This document shows, piece after piece, positions 45,974 to 57,309 of a stretch of DNA of 64,000 nt; the first letter of the stretch is position 1, and every line of letters begins with the position of its first letter. Origin of the DNA: Hypholoma sublateritium FD-334 SS-4 (Eukaryota; Basidiomycota; Agaricomycetes; Agaricales; Strophariaceae). Location of the stretch: positions 248,001 through 312,000 of the forward strand of contig KN817536.1 in the NCBI GenBank assembly GCA_000827495.1. Direction: 5' to 3'. The notes beneath the pieces were generated by a model. It saw only the letters and a list, made by a program, of their open reading frames with translations, ran no database searches and was not told where the DNA came from. The position numbers were made by a program, and so were the translations under genes.

Positions 45974-48900
45974 ATGGCCGACGCCGCCGCAAAGAACAGG
46001 GTAAGCGGTTTCGTTCTCATTCGCTGCCCCGCTCATCGTGCGCAGTTCGATTCGTTCAAGCTGGGCCTCGGGCTGCCGTCGTCTGGTCCTATCGGCGCCC
46101 CCAGACATGCCCATTCACGTTCCCATTCTCGAAATCTCTCTATTTCTTCTTTTTCAAAATCTACGACTGTAAACGACTCCGCCTCCCCCACTTTTCCATC
46201 CCCCATCCCCAGCCCCACGTCCCCAAACCTCGTGCCCTCCACGAAACGCAACTCCCATCACCGTCGCCGTTCTTCTGTCTCAACTCGCCACGAGTCTGCA
46301 GAAATGATGGGCGTTGCTCTTCCTGATCTCCCACCCTCCACTTCCGACGACAACATCAATCTCGGTGAGAAGGATTCCATTCGTCGCCGTGCCCTCTGGG
46401 CCCTCGAGGGAAAGCCCGACCTCGCCTTCAGCAAAGTCGAAATCCCCAACATCTCAACAGCAGATATGGATAAGATGTTGTTTGACCTGTGTACGTATTC
46501 CTATTGTCGTTTCAGTTTGATATTGACGTATCCCAGCCTCGAAGCCGCCCGTTGCGCCGTCCTATGGAAATGCACTCAATTCCATGATGGGAAGCAAGCG
46601 CGACTCTTTCAAGCTTCTTGGCCCATCTTCTTCTGCCAAGGACCAATTACATACTCTTGTCGAAGAGGAAGAGGAAGAGGACGAGTCCCCAGAAATTTCC
46701 AAGGAAGAGCCAGCAAGCTCCATCAAAGAGAATGTCCCCCCTACTCCGGTCCTTGCTCTCACCAAAGCGACTCCTTCGAAGCCTCGCCCATCCAACCTCA
46801 ACCTGCGCCCACTCTCTCTTACCCCGGAGAATCTTCAAACTGCCCCAGGTCTGCCCTCTCCGTCTCCGTCTCCAAACCCACGTACAGGACTTCGCTCATT
46901 GTCATTGGCACCGATTGATGATACGACTGCCAGCACAACCGTCAAGCAGTCACGCCGCGCTTCCCTTGTGATTTCTCCCCCTCCTTCCCGCCGGCCCGTC
47001 CTCAATCTCGCGTTGGAACAGCTCGAAAATACTTTCAACACATGCGACGACGATTCGAAACCCACGCGAAGAAGCAGCATCTCGTACAAGCGGTCCTCGC
47101 ACGGTAGCATGACGACCAACATCGTCGGCCTTCCCACGCCGGAGATGACCCCTACTTTTGGACGCCGCTATTCGGGCAGCGACCGCGAGTCCATTTCGTC
47201 CCTCGGCCTCGTCGCAAACACCACCGCCGACGACGATTTTTTTCCAGCCCCCCCGACACAAACGCGGCCTCTCAGCGCGAGCGAGCAGCATTTTCTCTTT
47301 AAGTCGCATAACGCGCTTCTGGCGCGCATCACCGACCTCGAGCGAGCGCTGTCCATGAGACGCCGCGAGTCGGGGGGTGCATTCTCTGCCGCCGGCAGCA
47401 GCTCGCGCCCTATGTCCGCCGCATCGAACCGTTCCTCATTGAGCGATCGTGACGGCAGCAACCGCACACACTCGCCGTCCCCGAGCGAACCGAGCGACGA
47501 GATGTTACGCCTCGTTGCAGATCTTAAAGCGGAGCGCGATGAGCTCAAGCGCGACGCAGACGGGTGGCGTACACGTGTCGGAGACATGGAGGCGCAGCTC
47601 AGCGTCCTCGCTAAGCGCGTTGAGAACGAGCGTCGCGATGCCTGGGTCGCGCGGTCACGTGGTGGGTTACTCGAGGTCGAGAAGAGTGTCCTGGTTAAGA
47701 AGGCCACCGCGCTGGAGGAGGCGCAGGCTCTGCGCGCTAAGGAGCACGCGACCGCGACCGCGGCGTGGGAGGTGGAGCGTGCGCTGCTCGTCGAGAAGGA
47801 GGCTAAAGCGGTGCTTCGCGCGGCAGAGCTCGAGGCGCAGCTTGAGCGTGTGCGTGATGAGCTCGAGGCAGAGCGCGCCGCTTCCAAGGCGCCTATGTCG
47901 GACCCGCAGGCGACGCCAGTGCCCCCGGCCCGCGCGACGGTACATGGGCTCGGGCTCTCGTCGGTCGATTCGGAGAGCTCAGCGACGGACATCGATTCGT
48001 CCGACGATGGGTTCCGCAACCCCTTCGCGTTCAAAATCAGCGGATCGGATAGCTACTCTGAGGAGGACACGTACGGCTCTGAGGACGAGGAGGAGGACGC
48101 GCTCGCGGGGTACGAGGACGAAGACGACGCGGACACGGATATGAGCCTGCAGTCGTCGTCGTCCTACGGGTCCGAGGAGGACCTGCCTCACCGCATGGAG
48201 CGCGCAGCATCGCCGACAACCCCGCGCCCGAACCAGGTGTTTACCCCGCCGCGTCCTGCCCACGAGCGCCGTGCGACGCTGTCCAAGGCGTGGAAGTTCC
48301 CCTTCGGCGGTGCGCCGCGCGCCGCGGAGCCGGAACCTGAGGTCGAGGACGAGGAGGACCGTTTCTTCGGGTGCTTGGACGACGGCGAAGGTGATGGTAT
48401 GCGCGAAGTGCCGAGCAGTCCGTCGGCGTACTCGTACGAGAAGAGCAAGGGCCTGTTTGCGAGCGGCTTTAAACTCGCGCCGAGCAACGACAACGCGTCG
48501 TTTTTCATGCCTGGGATCGGGTTCCCTGCCGAGGAGAGTGAGGAGGAGAGCGCGCTCTCGGTGGTCGATGAGGAGGAGGAAGCCGATGAGGAGGACCGCC
48601 TGAGTGCGCCTGCCGACGACGATGACATGTTTGGGGAAGATATTGGTGGGATTCGCATCATTTTCACGCCACCCCAGGAGGAGGAGGTCCCGGAGGAGCG
48701 CAAGCAGATCCAACTGTGCTCGCCGACCAAGCGCACGTCGCCGCCGCCCATGCTACCCGCGCTCGACTTTGGCTTTGGGCAGGAGGACGAAGACACGGAG
48801 GACGATTCAATGGACGGCATACCGTTTAACTTCGGGCGCGCGCTGGCAGAAGAGCGCCAGCCGTCGCCGTCGCCCCTTCCGGTGCGCGCCGCGGCCATAC

Positions 48901-49821
48901 CGGTGCCGACAATGATGATGACGCCGCCGTCTTCCCTTCCTCGCGCGTCATCGCCTGCAGTTACGGTATCGCAACGCCCTGCTTCGCCGTCCATGATTCC
49001 CCGCCCGGCGTCGCCCTCAGTATCCTCTATTCCGCGTCTTGCTAAGGCTGCTTCTGCCACGGTTGGCACTCCGATCAAGTCGCCACCTGGCCGTGCGGCG
49101 ACGCTGCCTATGTCGCCCACCGCTTCGTTTATCACGCCGCCGCCGAAGCGCGCCGGCAGTCTCATGTCGTTCATCCCTACGCCAGTTGCATCGCCATCAC
49201 CGATGCGCATCGCCTCGGGCGGCGCGCCGCGTCCGAAAGTAACTATCGCGCCCTCGACATTCATCCGCCAGCCGCCCGCGCGAAAGGCAGTGCCGCCTGT
49301 GTCGATAAGCAAAACGCTCACTAATGGTTCGGCCCACATTCTCCCGCCCCGTCGTTCATAGGCCGTGCTGACCCATCTTCCTTTCTCCCTCTTGCTCAGT
49401 TTCTCCTTCTACGGCGCGCTATGCCTCATCTTCTTCACCTTCAACCGCGGCGCCCTCTTTTTACACCTTGTTTGACGTGGCTAGCAGCGCGGGGAGCGGT
49501 GCGGCGGTGCATGCGCATGCGTGCATGCCCAGTGTGGACCTTACGCAGGACGGGCTGGGCGCGACATCGATCTCGGCGATGGTGACGTCGCCGTTCAAGA
49601 GCCTGACGAGCCTCATCCCCCGCGCATGGTCTGCCCCTGCGATCCCGGTGCGTGGCGAGGAGGAGGATGGCGCGTCGCCGCGCAGGACTGGCGGGTATGT
49701 GTCGCGTGAGAAGCAGCTACGCAGGTTGCAGATGCGCATGCAGGTCGAGGGCGCGACTTCCATGGGCCGCGCTATCGGCGTGCCTTGCCGCAGCTGCGAC
49801 GGCGCGTCTGTGTCCATCTGA
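45974..49821 (+). CDS. Large disordered coiled-coil protein, function unknown
   Basis: Not recognised. Exons 45974-46000, 46046-46490, 46537-49353 and 49400-49821 give 1236 residues. The last exon is added because a GT donor at 49354, a CTGAC branch-like site and TTGCTCAG keep the frame and extend the protein by 140 codons; otherwise it stops at 49361. The N-terminal third is Ser/Pro-rich with RRR and RRSS phospho-type motifs. About residues 380-600 are helical with heptads (HNALLARITDLERALS, LKAERDELKRDADGWR, RAAELEAQLERVRDEL). Acidic, Ser-rich and Pro-rich blocks follow, then REKQLRRLQMRMQVEG at the end. A cytoskeletal or polarity scaffold is conceivable. Codon use is strongly GC3-biased. 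Confidence 0.72.
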
Positions 49822-50558
49822 GGTACGTCATTTTGGTTTATACGGTGGCGACGTGTGTTGACTCGTGTACCCAGTAGCCGCCTCTATCCCCAAAACTGCT
49901 GTTGGCTATTATTCTTCATTTATTGGCAATTGCCGCCGCACACACGTACCGCTGGACTTGCCTTGACTGTACCATTTTCCCGCTTATGACTCTCCATCCG
50001 TATACCTCCCATCTCACGCATCCACACCTATCTATGCCGTCTATGCCCCACAGGCCTCCCCCTCCGCTCCGCGTCGCGCAGCGCCTATGTGCACCTCACC
50101 ACCCCTACGTCCCCTCGCCGCTGATCGATTTCTTACCTCCTTGCGCACCGCCCATTCAGTGTCTGAGTAGCGTTGCCTCTGTTCTCTTTTTCTCCCCTTT
50201 ATATCCACACTACACATATATCCGCGTTGCGGCTTGACGCCGCCGACGAGGGGACATTTTTCTTCTTTCTCCGCAGGTGTACATTGTATTGGTAGCATTT
50301 TCCTTGTCGTTGTTTTCACTTTCTTGCCATTGATGCGTAGTCAAAATACACTTTCGTTGTATCTTGTCGTCTGGACGTGATTTCGTCTGAGTCAATGAAA
50401 TTTTGAATGAATTGACACTGCAGGCGGCGCTCTGGCCAGCGTCTGGAGCGGGCGGGGGGCCCCGGAATAACCCGTAGCCACCGTGGGAATGGCTGCTTGT
50501 GGCAACTCGCCCCTCCTTCCGCCCGGTGCAGCAAATTGAAACACTTACCTCTACCACA
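49822..50558. other. Intergenic stretch, no gene seen
   Basis: Pyrimidine-rich, with the 3' UTR of the coiled-coil gene and the promoter of the NDUFA4-type gene. Frames present are short and low-complexity. Confidence 0.45.
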
Positions 50559-51069
50559 ATGTCTGCGCCCCTCCGCAAAACTCTGATGAAGAACTGGTTC
50601 GCCGTCGAGGTGCGTAGCGCCCGCTGCGGGGCGGACGGACGATGATGTGCTGACGCCGTATGTGCGCTGCAGGCCATCCCGATGTGAGTCCCCACTTCTT
50701 GCACCTTGGCCCGCGCGGAGGCCAATGCTGACCTCCCTGCGCTAGGTACGTTATTATCGGCGGCGTCGTCGGCGGCGCGTCGTGGTACGTGTACCGCCTT
50801 GCCATGGGCCCGAACAGTGCGTGCTACTTCCTTGTTTGTGCGGTGCGCGGTGGGGGTGTGTTGCTGACTTGGATATGGGGCGGGCTATATAGTCATCTGG
50901 ACGAAGAGCAACCCGACGCCGTGGAATACTATCAAGCCAGATGAGGGCACGAAGATGATGTCGGTCAACCACAAGTTTGAAAAGAGGTGCGTTTATGTTG
51001 TCTGGTGTGCTGTGCGTGCTCGGGAACTCACACTGCTTGCTGTACAGCTGGTCCCGCGACAAGCTTTAA
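50559..51069 (+). CDS. NDUFA4/B12D-type (MLRQ) respiratory subunit
   Basis: Single-span mitochondrial inner-membrane protein of the NDUFA4/MLRQ family, found with complex I and IV. Exons 50559-50609, 50673-50683, 50746-50816, 50893-50986, 51048-51069; 82 residues. The second exon is only 11 nt, yet needed to give KNWFAVEAIPMYVIIGGVVG. The span continues GGASWYVYRLAMGPN and is followed by IWTKSNPTPWNTIKPDEGTK and HKFEKSWSRDKL. Size and spacing fit the family closely. In fungi its exact complex is not settled. Confidence 0.87.
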
Positions 51070-51369
51070 GACGCCCAGCATACTCAGCATGTACCATTTC
51101 GAAGCTCGGGGGAGAATGGAGGGCTAGTTACGTCTCTCGGTGTGCTATAGACAGCGCAATACCAATTTCATTTCGCCTTCACTCTCATTGGACTGCCTGT
51201 GACATGCGCCTTTGTGACTTCCCCCGGTCGATGGCGCGATAGCGATCCCCGCCGGTCCGAGAGGGATCGCGCGGGTTATATACTAACCACCAACTCTACC
51301 GACTTGCGTCTGAGGAGTAATCCCCTCCATCTGCCAGCTCTTACCAGCACTTTTTCTCTTTTTTTAGGT

Positions 51370-52739
51370 ATGGCCTCGCTTGCAAATCCGCCTCCAGAAG
51401 TTGAGGAGGATATACCCGTCCCCGGCGAGCTCGTTGTGAGTCCTGTATCAGAGTATGCTAGTACGCTGGATGACCGATGCCGGGTATCGGAAGAGCACAC
51501 TGGGGGCCACGCTCGACTTGCCCGCGATCATCTATGGTGCCGGGGCGTTTTCGAACCAGTACAACACGGACGACCACCTCACGAGCGCTATCCCCTTGCG
51601 CACGGTGCGGCTTGCACTTCGGTGTGTTGTTTTCTTTCCCTTTGGGTGGCAGGTTGATTGATGGAGGGCGCCGTCGCTAGGTATGGAATTCGTGCGATCG
51701 ACACGTCGGTGTACTACGGCCCGTCAGAGATCGTGCTGGGCGATGTGCTGCATGCACTGCGCGACGAGTTCCCGCGTTCGTCATATAAGCTGGTACGTTT
51801 AAGCCGGTCTGGACTGGCGCTGTTTGGTATTGAACAGCGCTGGTAGATGACGAAATGCGGGCGGTATGGAACGGCTCAGTTTGATTACTCACCAACGACC
51901 ATCCGCGAAAGCGTTACACGCAGCCTGGCACGCCTGAAGACGGACTATCTGGACACTGTGTACCTGCATGACGTCGAGTTTGTGTGCACTCCATTCGCTC
52001 CGCGGACCACTGGGAACCATGCGAGTGCGCTGGCGGATGAGGCTGCAGCGTACGGTCTTGGGGACGGCGATGAGGCCACGATCAGAGGCGAGGGCGACAA
52101 GAAAGTGTTGGATGCGTTTCATACGCTGCAAGACTTGCAAAGCCAGGGCCTCATTAAACACATTGGTATCACAGGTATGCCGTCGACCCACCCTCCGTGT
52201 ACGTGCTGAATCTAACGCGCCGACCAGGCTTTCCGCTGCCGACTTTACTCCGCCTCGCAATTCTGATTCTGCATACGGCGCCATACAAGCCGGTGGACGT
52301 AATCCTGTCGTACTCGCACCTCTGCCTGCAGAACGCGACGTTCCTCGACTTCGTGCCGCACTTCTACGCGCGCGCGCGGGTGGGGCAGCTTGTCCCCGCG
52401 TCCCCGCTGAGTATGGGCATGCTGACGCCGTCCCCGCCGTCGTGGCACCCCGCGCCACCGGAGCTGAAGCAGGCGGTGGCCGACGCGCGTGTGGGCTGGG
52501 GAGGCGACTTTCCGGAACTCGCAGTGGGGTATTCTCTGCGGCAGAGCGGTGCGCTGGAGCGCGCGCTGCCGCTGGTGGTGGGGTTCAGCAATCCGCGGGA
52601 GGTTCATGAGTGTGTGCGCGTGTGGCGGGAAGTGCGCGCGGGGGCTGGCAAGGGCAGCAAAAGGGAGGAGGGCGAGGAGAGAGCGCGCGAGGAGTTTCGC
52701 AAGGCGGGATATTTGGGTTGGTCATGGGCATCCCCTTGA
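51370..52739 (+). CDS. ARA2: ARA2-type D-arabinose 1-dehydrogenase (aldo-keto reductase)
   Basis: NAD-dependent aldo-keto reductase; yeast Ara2 oxidises D-arabinose towards erythroascorbate. Exons 51370-51435, 51494-51621, 51681-51792, 51847-52174, 52228-52739; introns 53-59 bp; 381 residues. The catalytic tetrad is visible: Asp and Tyr in AIDTSVYYGPSE, Lys in LMTKCGRYG, His in DTVYLHDVEF. Early block: LPAIIYGAGAFSNQYNTDDHL. Later KHIGITGFPLPTL and the region SPLSMGMLT; the C-terminal part GFSNPREVHECV fits. Substrate is inferred from homology. The next base-rich tail (KGSKREEGEERAREE) is a local low-complexity insertion. Confidence 0.85.
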
Positions 52740-53014
52740 TGTGTTAGGCGGCGAAGAGCGCGATTGGTTTATAAAATATGCATTATCTATAGCGTCTATA
52801 ACGATATGTAAATGAAGGATTCATGAAGCTCAATGTGGGAGACAAATGTGGCAAGTGCGCTATCGCATTTGGTATTGCAATATTTGGAGTGTGTGTAATG
52901 ACGAGCGATGGCACAAATAACACAACTGCATCTTCTCTCTCTACTCAACGAACGGACTGTCAGTAATCTCTTCGGGGAACTCTCTCGTCCCTCTGAACTT
53001 TTGGTGGTCTTCCA

Positions 53015-54917
53015 ATGGGTATTGATGGCCTGATCTTGTTGGACAATACAGGGTCAGTTCAAGACTCGGAGTCACTGAGAATCGCGAAGAGAAAGACTGA
53101 TCAACATCTTGAAGGCGGTCAATCATACAGTCGGGTTTCAGGTCGACATCCCCTGCGTATCCCCTCCTCCACATCGAGGCGGTTAACAATGCTGTCGCGA
53201 AAGCTACCCAACCAGGCGATGTGGACCCAGTGGTCTATGTGTCTGCCTACAGCATAGGCGACACGCCGAGTGCCTGCTGCCACGTCCAGTGCACAGACGT
53301 CCGGATTCTATGCCCCATCAGCGGAAATGGTACGCTGCGAGCTTTCCCTGCGTGCGACTCGATATGCATTGACGCAAAAGTGGATCCCCTCTTTGGGTTC
53401 GCGTTTCTGCAGACATTCATTGAGATCCTGCGCGAATACTTCGGACCCCTGTCAGCGGCGACTCTAAAGGATAACTTCGATGTCGTGTACCAGGTAAGCG
53501 TCGACGGGCGTGGGGGTGAGTTGTGCTCATTTGCGTCAAAGCTTTTAGAAGAAACTCTGGATTCTGGGGGGCATCCACTAACGACATCGCCGAATGCGCT
53601 GCGCGACATCGTGCTGCCCCCGTCGCTCTTCAACAAACTCCTCAGCGTGGCTGGAGCCAACATCAACGCGACGATCAACTCTGGCTCAGGCCTGGGCAGC
53701 GGGCCCTTCTCGTCGCCGATACCCTGGCGGAAAGCAGGTCTGAAATACACGAGCAACGAAGTCTATTTCGACATGGTGGAGGAGCTTAAAGCAATCGTGA
53801 ACAGGTGCCATGCCTCTTCTTCTCTGCCGATAGCCTCATAATAAATACACCCTTTGTGCGTTTCAGAAACGGGGTTCCGCTGTCCTCCAGTGTGTTGGGA
53901 AAAATCGAAGCAAACTCAAGATTATCAGGTGCGCACAGGCGTAGGGCGAGGCGCACTCTCTTATCTGACGTGGACATTGATCAGGGACTCCTGATTGCCT
54001 TCTTTCGTTCACGAATTCGAGTGTCCTCGTTGACTGCGCATTTCACCCATGTGTTCGGTGTGTTTCTCGCCGCAGTTGATCTGGTGGCGTCGGAATTCAA
54101 TATCGCTGGCAGGCTGAGTCGGTGGGCCCGCGGCAAGACCTTTTCGTTCGTGCCCCCCGATGGGAAATTCATATTGGCAGAGTACCGCTACTCGCCAACC
54201 GGTTCGAGTTCGGGCTCAGCGAACGCCTCGCCGCTCAAAGACAACATCCCGATTCCGTTTGTGATCAAAAGCAATGTCGAGCTGCTCGACCACGGCGGTA
54301 AGAGAGTCGCGGATTTTGGTAGATGGCGCGCGCGCTGAAACAATACCTGGCAGGGTCATTTGACATAACATTCACCTCCCGACTCAATGGACGGAGTCTC
54401 GAAAATATAATTGTAGAGTTTAATCTAGGGAGTGGGGCTTCTGGGATTAAATGCATCGCCGCTCGTGGAACGGGTGGGCTTGGCCGCGGGGGCGTCAGTT
54501 CTATGAATGCGGGGCTGGGGGGGAACAGCGGCGCATCGTGGGCTTTCGATTCCAGGAGACGGGTGCGTTTGATCGACGCTCATACTCTTCAAACCATCAC
54601 GCCTGACATATCACAGGTTTTGAAGTGGGAAATTAACAATGCGCCGCCCTCTAGTAGCTGGAATCTGCAAGGATCATTCAGCACCCCGTAAGTCCCCCGA
54701 CTTGCTGGTGCATTTGCCTTTGCTTTGCTAAATCCTGTCACCGACGGACAGGTCGATCGCACCTCGCCCGTCACACGCTCTGCAAGTGCAGTTTGACATT
54801 CAATCGTACACGTTTTCCTCATTGAAGGTGGAGCAACTGAAAATTACCGGGGAAACGTACAAGCCTTACAAAGGTATCAGAGGTCGCGCGATCGGTAATG
54901 TAGAATGGCGTTGGTAG
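53015..54917 (+). CDS. APM3: AP-3 adaptor complex mu subunit
   Basis: Cargo-binding medium chain of AP-3, sorting proteins to the vacuole/lysosome. Ten exons: 53015-53052, 53115-53329, 53381-53493, 53542-53804, 53867-53928, 53985-54057, 54113-54297, 54354-54562, 54617-54687, 54752-54917; 464 residues. Longin-like N domain: MGIDGLILLDNTGRSIIQS, FAFLQTFIEILREYFG, NFDVVYQLLEETLDSGG. Linker and MHD: IPWRKAGLKYTSNEVYFDMV, GTPDCLLSFTNSSVL, FSFVPPDGKFILAEYRY, WEINNAPPSSSW and the end GNVEWRW. Order and phase are consistent throughout. It is tail-to-tail with STI1, 145 bp apart. Confidence 0.95.
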
Positions 54918-55062
54918 TTAACTCTCCATAGCCTTGGAGGAAACATTGGACTAGGCACTGTGATTCAAGCGAATTGCATATGGTACATTGAATGAAAACT
55001 ATGAGTAGTGTGAGTACATATCGACCCAGAGAAAAGCTATCAACATTTGATCGTTCCAACAT

Positions 55063-57309
55063 TTATCTTGTCCTGATAATACCAGCGTTGATCAGTTTCT
55101 GGATTTTGTGGCGCACGCCAGGGTTCTTCATATGGTCCTGGAGAGCTTGGGGGTCGGACTGTGCTTGTTGCAAGATTTGCTGCATGATGGGGTCGTTCAT
55201 GATACCCTGAAAAATTAGTGTAATCAGTACCAATGGACATCCTCCAAATGTTGACAAAACCTACCGCAACCTCGGGATCGCGCATCGCCCTTTCAAGCGT
55301 CTCTTCCTGAGATTCCTCTCCGCGTTGGCTGTACAGGGCCTGCTGGATCTTCAGCTCCAATTGTTGAATTTCTTTTGCGTGCTGGCGCTCGGTGTCCCGC
55401 TCCGTGGCCTCCTGCGCCGCTTCAAGGGCATTGGTGTGGTCGCGCATGGCAAACAAAATGTTGGATTTGCGAATATAGGCCTTGACTGCATGGCACATAT
55501 CTCGATTAGCGTGCGGCCCCGACGGCGCTGCCGGCAGCACACTTACTAAATTTAGGATCGGTCTTGATCGCTTCATTCGCGTCCTTGAGTGCCTCAGGGA
55601 AGGCGACCAGCTTCATGTAGGCTGCGGCGCGGTTGTTGTACCCTCGCGCGTCGGTGGGATCGCGCTTGATGCTCTCGGTGTACTCCTTGACCGCGCCGGC
55701 GAAGTCGCCCGCCTTGAACTTGACGTTCCCCTCCTCGCGCGCAAGGGCGCTCTTCGCGGGGTCGATGTACGCTTTGCGGTCGTCCTCGGCCTTCTGGCGC
55801 TCGATCTCGCGCAGTTTGTTGAGGATGTCGGGCGTGCGGTGCTCGGTCAGCGACTTCTGGTAGTACTTGATGGCCGATGCGAGGTCGCCCTTCTTCTGGT
55901 ACGCCGAGCCGAGGCGGCCGAGCGCTTTTGCGACGAGCTTGTAGTCGGCGCGGAGCTAAAAAGAAATTTATCTCAGCACCTGGCATGTGGAGCAGCGTAC
56001 GGTGCGCCGTACCGAGCGGCCCTCCTCGACGGCCTTCTCGCAGGTTTCGATGGCCTTGTCGTACTCGCCTTGCTCGAAGTAGGCAGCTGGAAGTCAGATA
56101 GAAATCAGACTGATAATTGGAATTATAGGTCCGCGCTACGCACCACCGAGGTTGGTCAGGTAGGTGAGGTCCTTGGGCCACGTTTCCCAGGCAGACTGGA
56201 ATTGCTTGATGGCTTCGTCGAAGTCGCGTTTCTTGTATGCAGCGGCACCGGCGCTCTTTGCCGCCTCGGCAGCCTTCTTGGCCTGCGCTTCCTCGTCCTC
56301 CTCGTCCTCCATCTCGACATCTTCAGGCTCCGCAGGTGGGGCGGTATTCTGTGCGGGCTTAGAGGAGGACGCCTGCGGGCGAGGGGACGTCGGCTGCTCG
56401 CGTGAGAACGGCGTCTCGTCGGATCCCTCGGGCCTGGTAGAGGCCTGAATATCGATGCCCATCAAAACACCTAGCACGTCAATCATCCTGGGATCCTGCA
56501 GCGCGCTGATTGCATTGTCGGTTAGAAAGCGTCGGCGGACTGCGAGTGCACCAAACTCACCCATCGGCCAGCTTGTTGTTCTGCTGGATCATTTGCAGCT
56601 ATATAACTCATGAACAACATGGATCATGTGAAGCAGATTGAGGACTACTTACCTTCTGGATGAACGCGGGGTCTGCGAGGTGCTTTTGGGTGCGCGGGTT
56701 GGCGGCCAGTTTGCCGAGCAGATTGGGATCAGAGAACATCTTGCCCAGGCCCGTACCTTCCTCGGACGACGCTGGTGAAAATAAAAATAATGAGCACGCA
56801 GATCGCACTTGGCATGACAGGGCGTACACTTCGCCTCCTGGACCTCCTGCAGGCCCTTCCGCAGCGCGGGGCTGTCCTCGTACTTGATGCCCGCCTCGTA
56901 TGCGGCGATCGCGTCGTCGTACCGCTTGAGCCCGTGCAGCGCGGCGCCCTTGCGCGCGTAGCCCTTCGACCATGCGGGGTTCACGCCGGTGCACTGGATG
57001 GCACGTCAGTCTCCGCTGGAAAGCTCGCAGATGGCACCGCGCACCTCTTCCGCGTCTGCGAGCGCGCCCTCGTAGTCCTTCTTGCCCGCCTTCGCCGCGC
57101 TGCGGTTCGACCAGAGGACGTGGTTCTTGGGGTCGACGGCGATCGCTTGTGTGAAGAGATCGATGGCCTTATCGTAGTCCTTCGCAGCGAAGGCCTTGTT
57201 GCCTAGGTCTTTCAGCGCATTTGCCTGTAGCCGATCGTAATATCAATGCGCGCCCGGATTAGTGCGCTGCAGCGCCTGCGAATACGCGGGGGTGACGTAC
57301 ATCAGACAT
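55063..57309 (-). CDS. STI1: STI1/Hop, Hsp70-Hsp90 co-chaperone
   Basis: TPR adaptor passing clients from Hsp70 to Hsp90. Ten exons: 57309-57301, 57224-57045, 56993-56828, 56771-56653, 56598-56561, 56505-56144, 56086-56001, 55955-55547, 55485-55265, 55206-55063; 577 residues, near yeast Sti1 (589). The first coding exon is only 9 nt (Met-Ser-Asp). TPR1: LGNKAFAAKDYDKAIDLFTQ and WSNRSAAKAGKKDYEGAL; DP1: MFSDPNLLGKLAANPRTQ; acidic linker VEMEDEEDEEAQAKK; TPR2A: AAAYKKRDFDEAIKQFQ; TPR2B: EEGNVKFKAGDFAGAVKEY; DP2: GIMNDPIMQQILQQAQ, ending KNPGVRHKIQKLINAGII. The upstream region has heat-shock-type sites. Confidence 0.97.

Noticed and set aside
45235..46020. 261-codon minus-strand frame
   Set aside because: A different frame of the TAD1 first exons; the TAD1 frame has the catalytic motifs.
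48188..49339. 383-codon open frame on the minus strand
   Set aside because: Shadow of the GC-rich coiled-coil gene; no similarity or motifs of its own.
55482..56405. 307-codon plus-strand frame
   Set aside because: Antisense to STI1, whose exon structure is certain.
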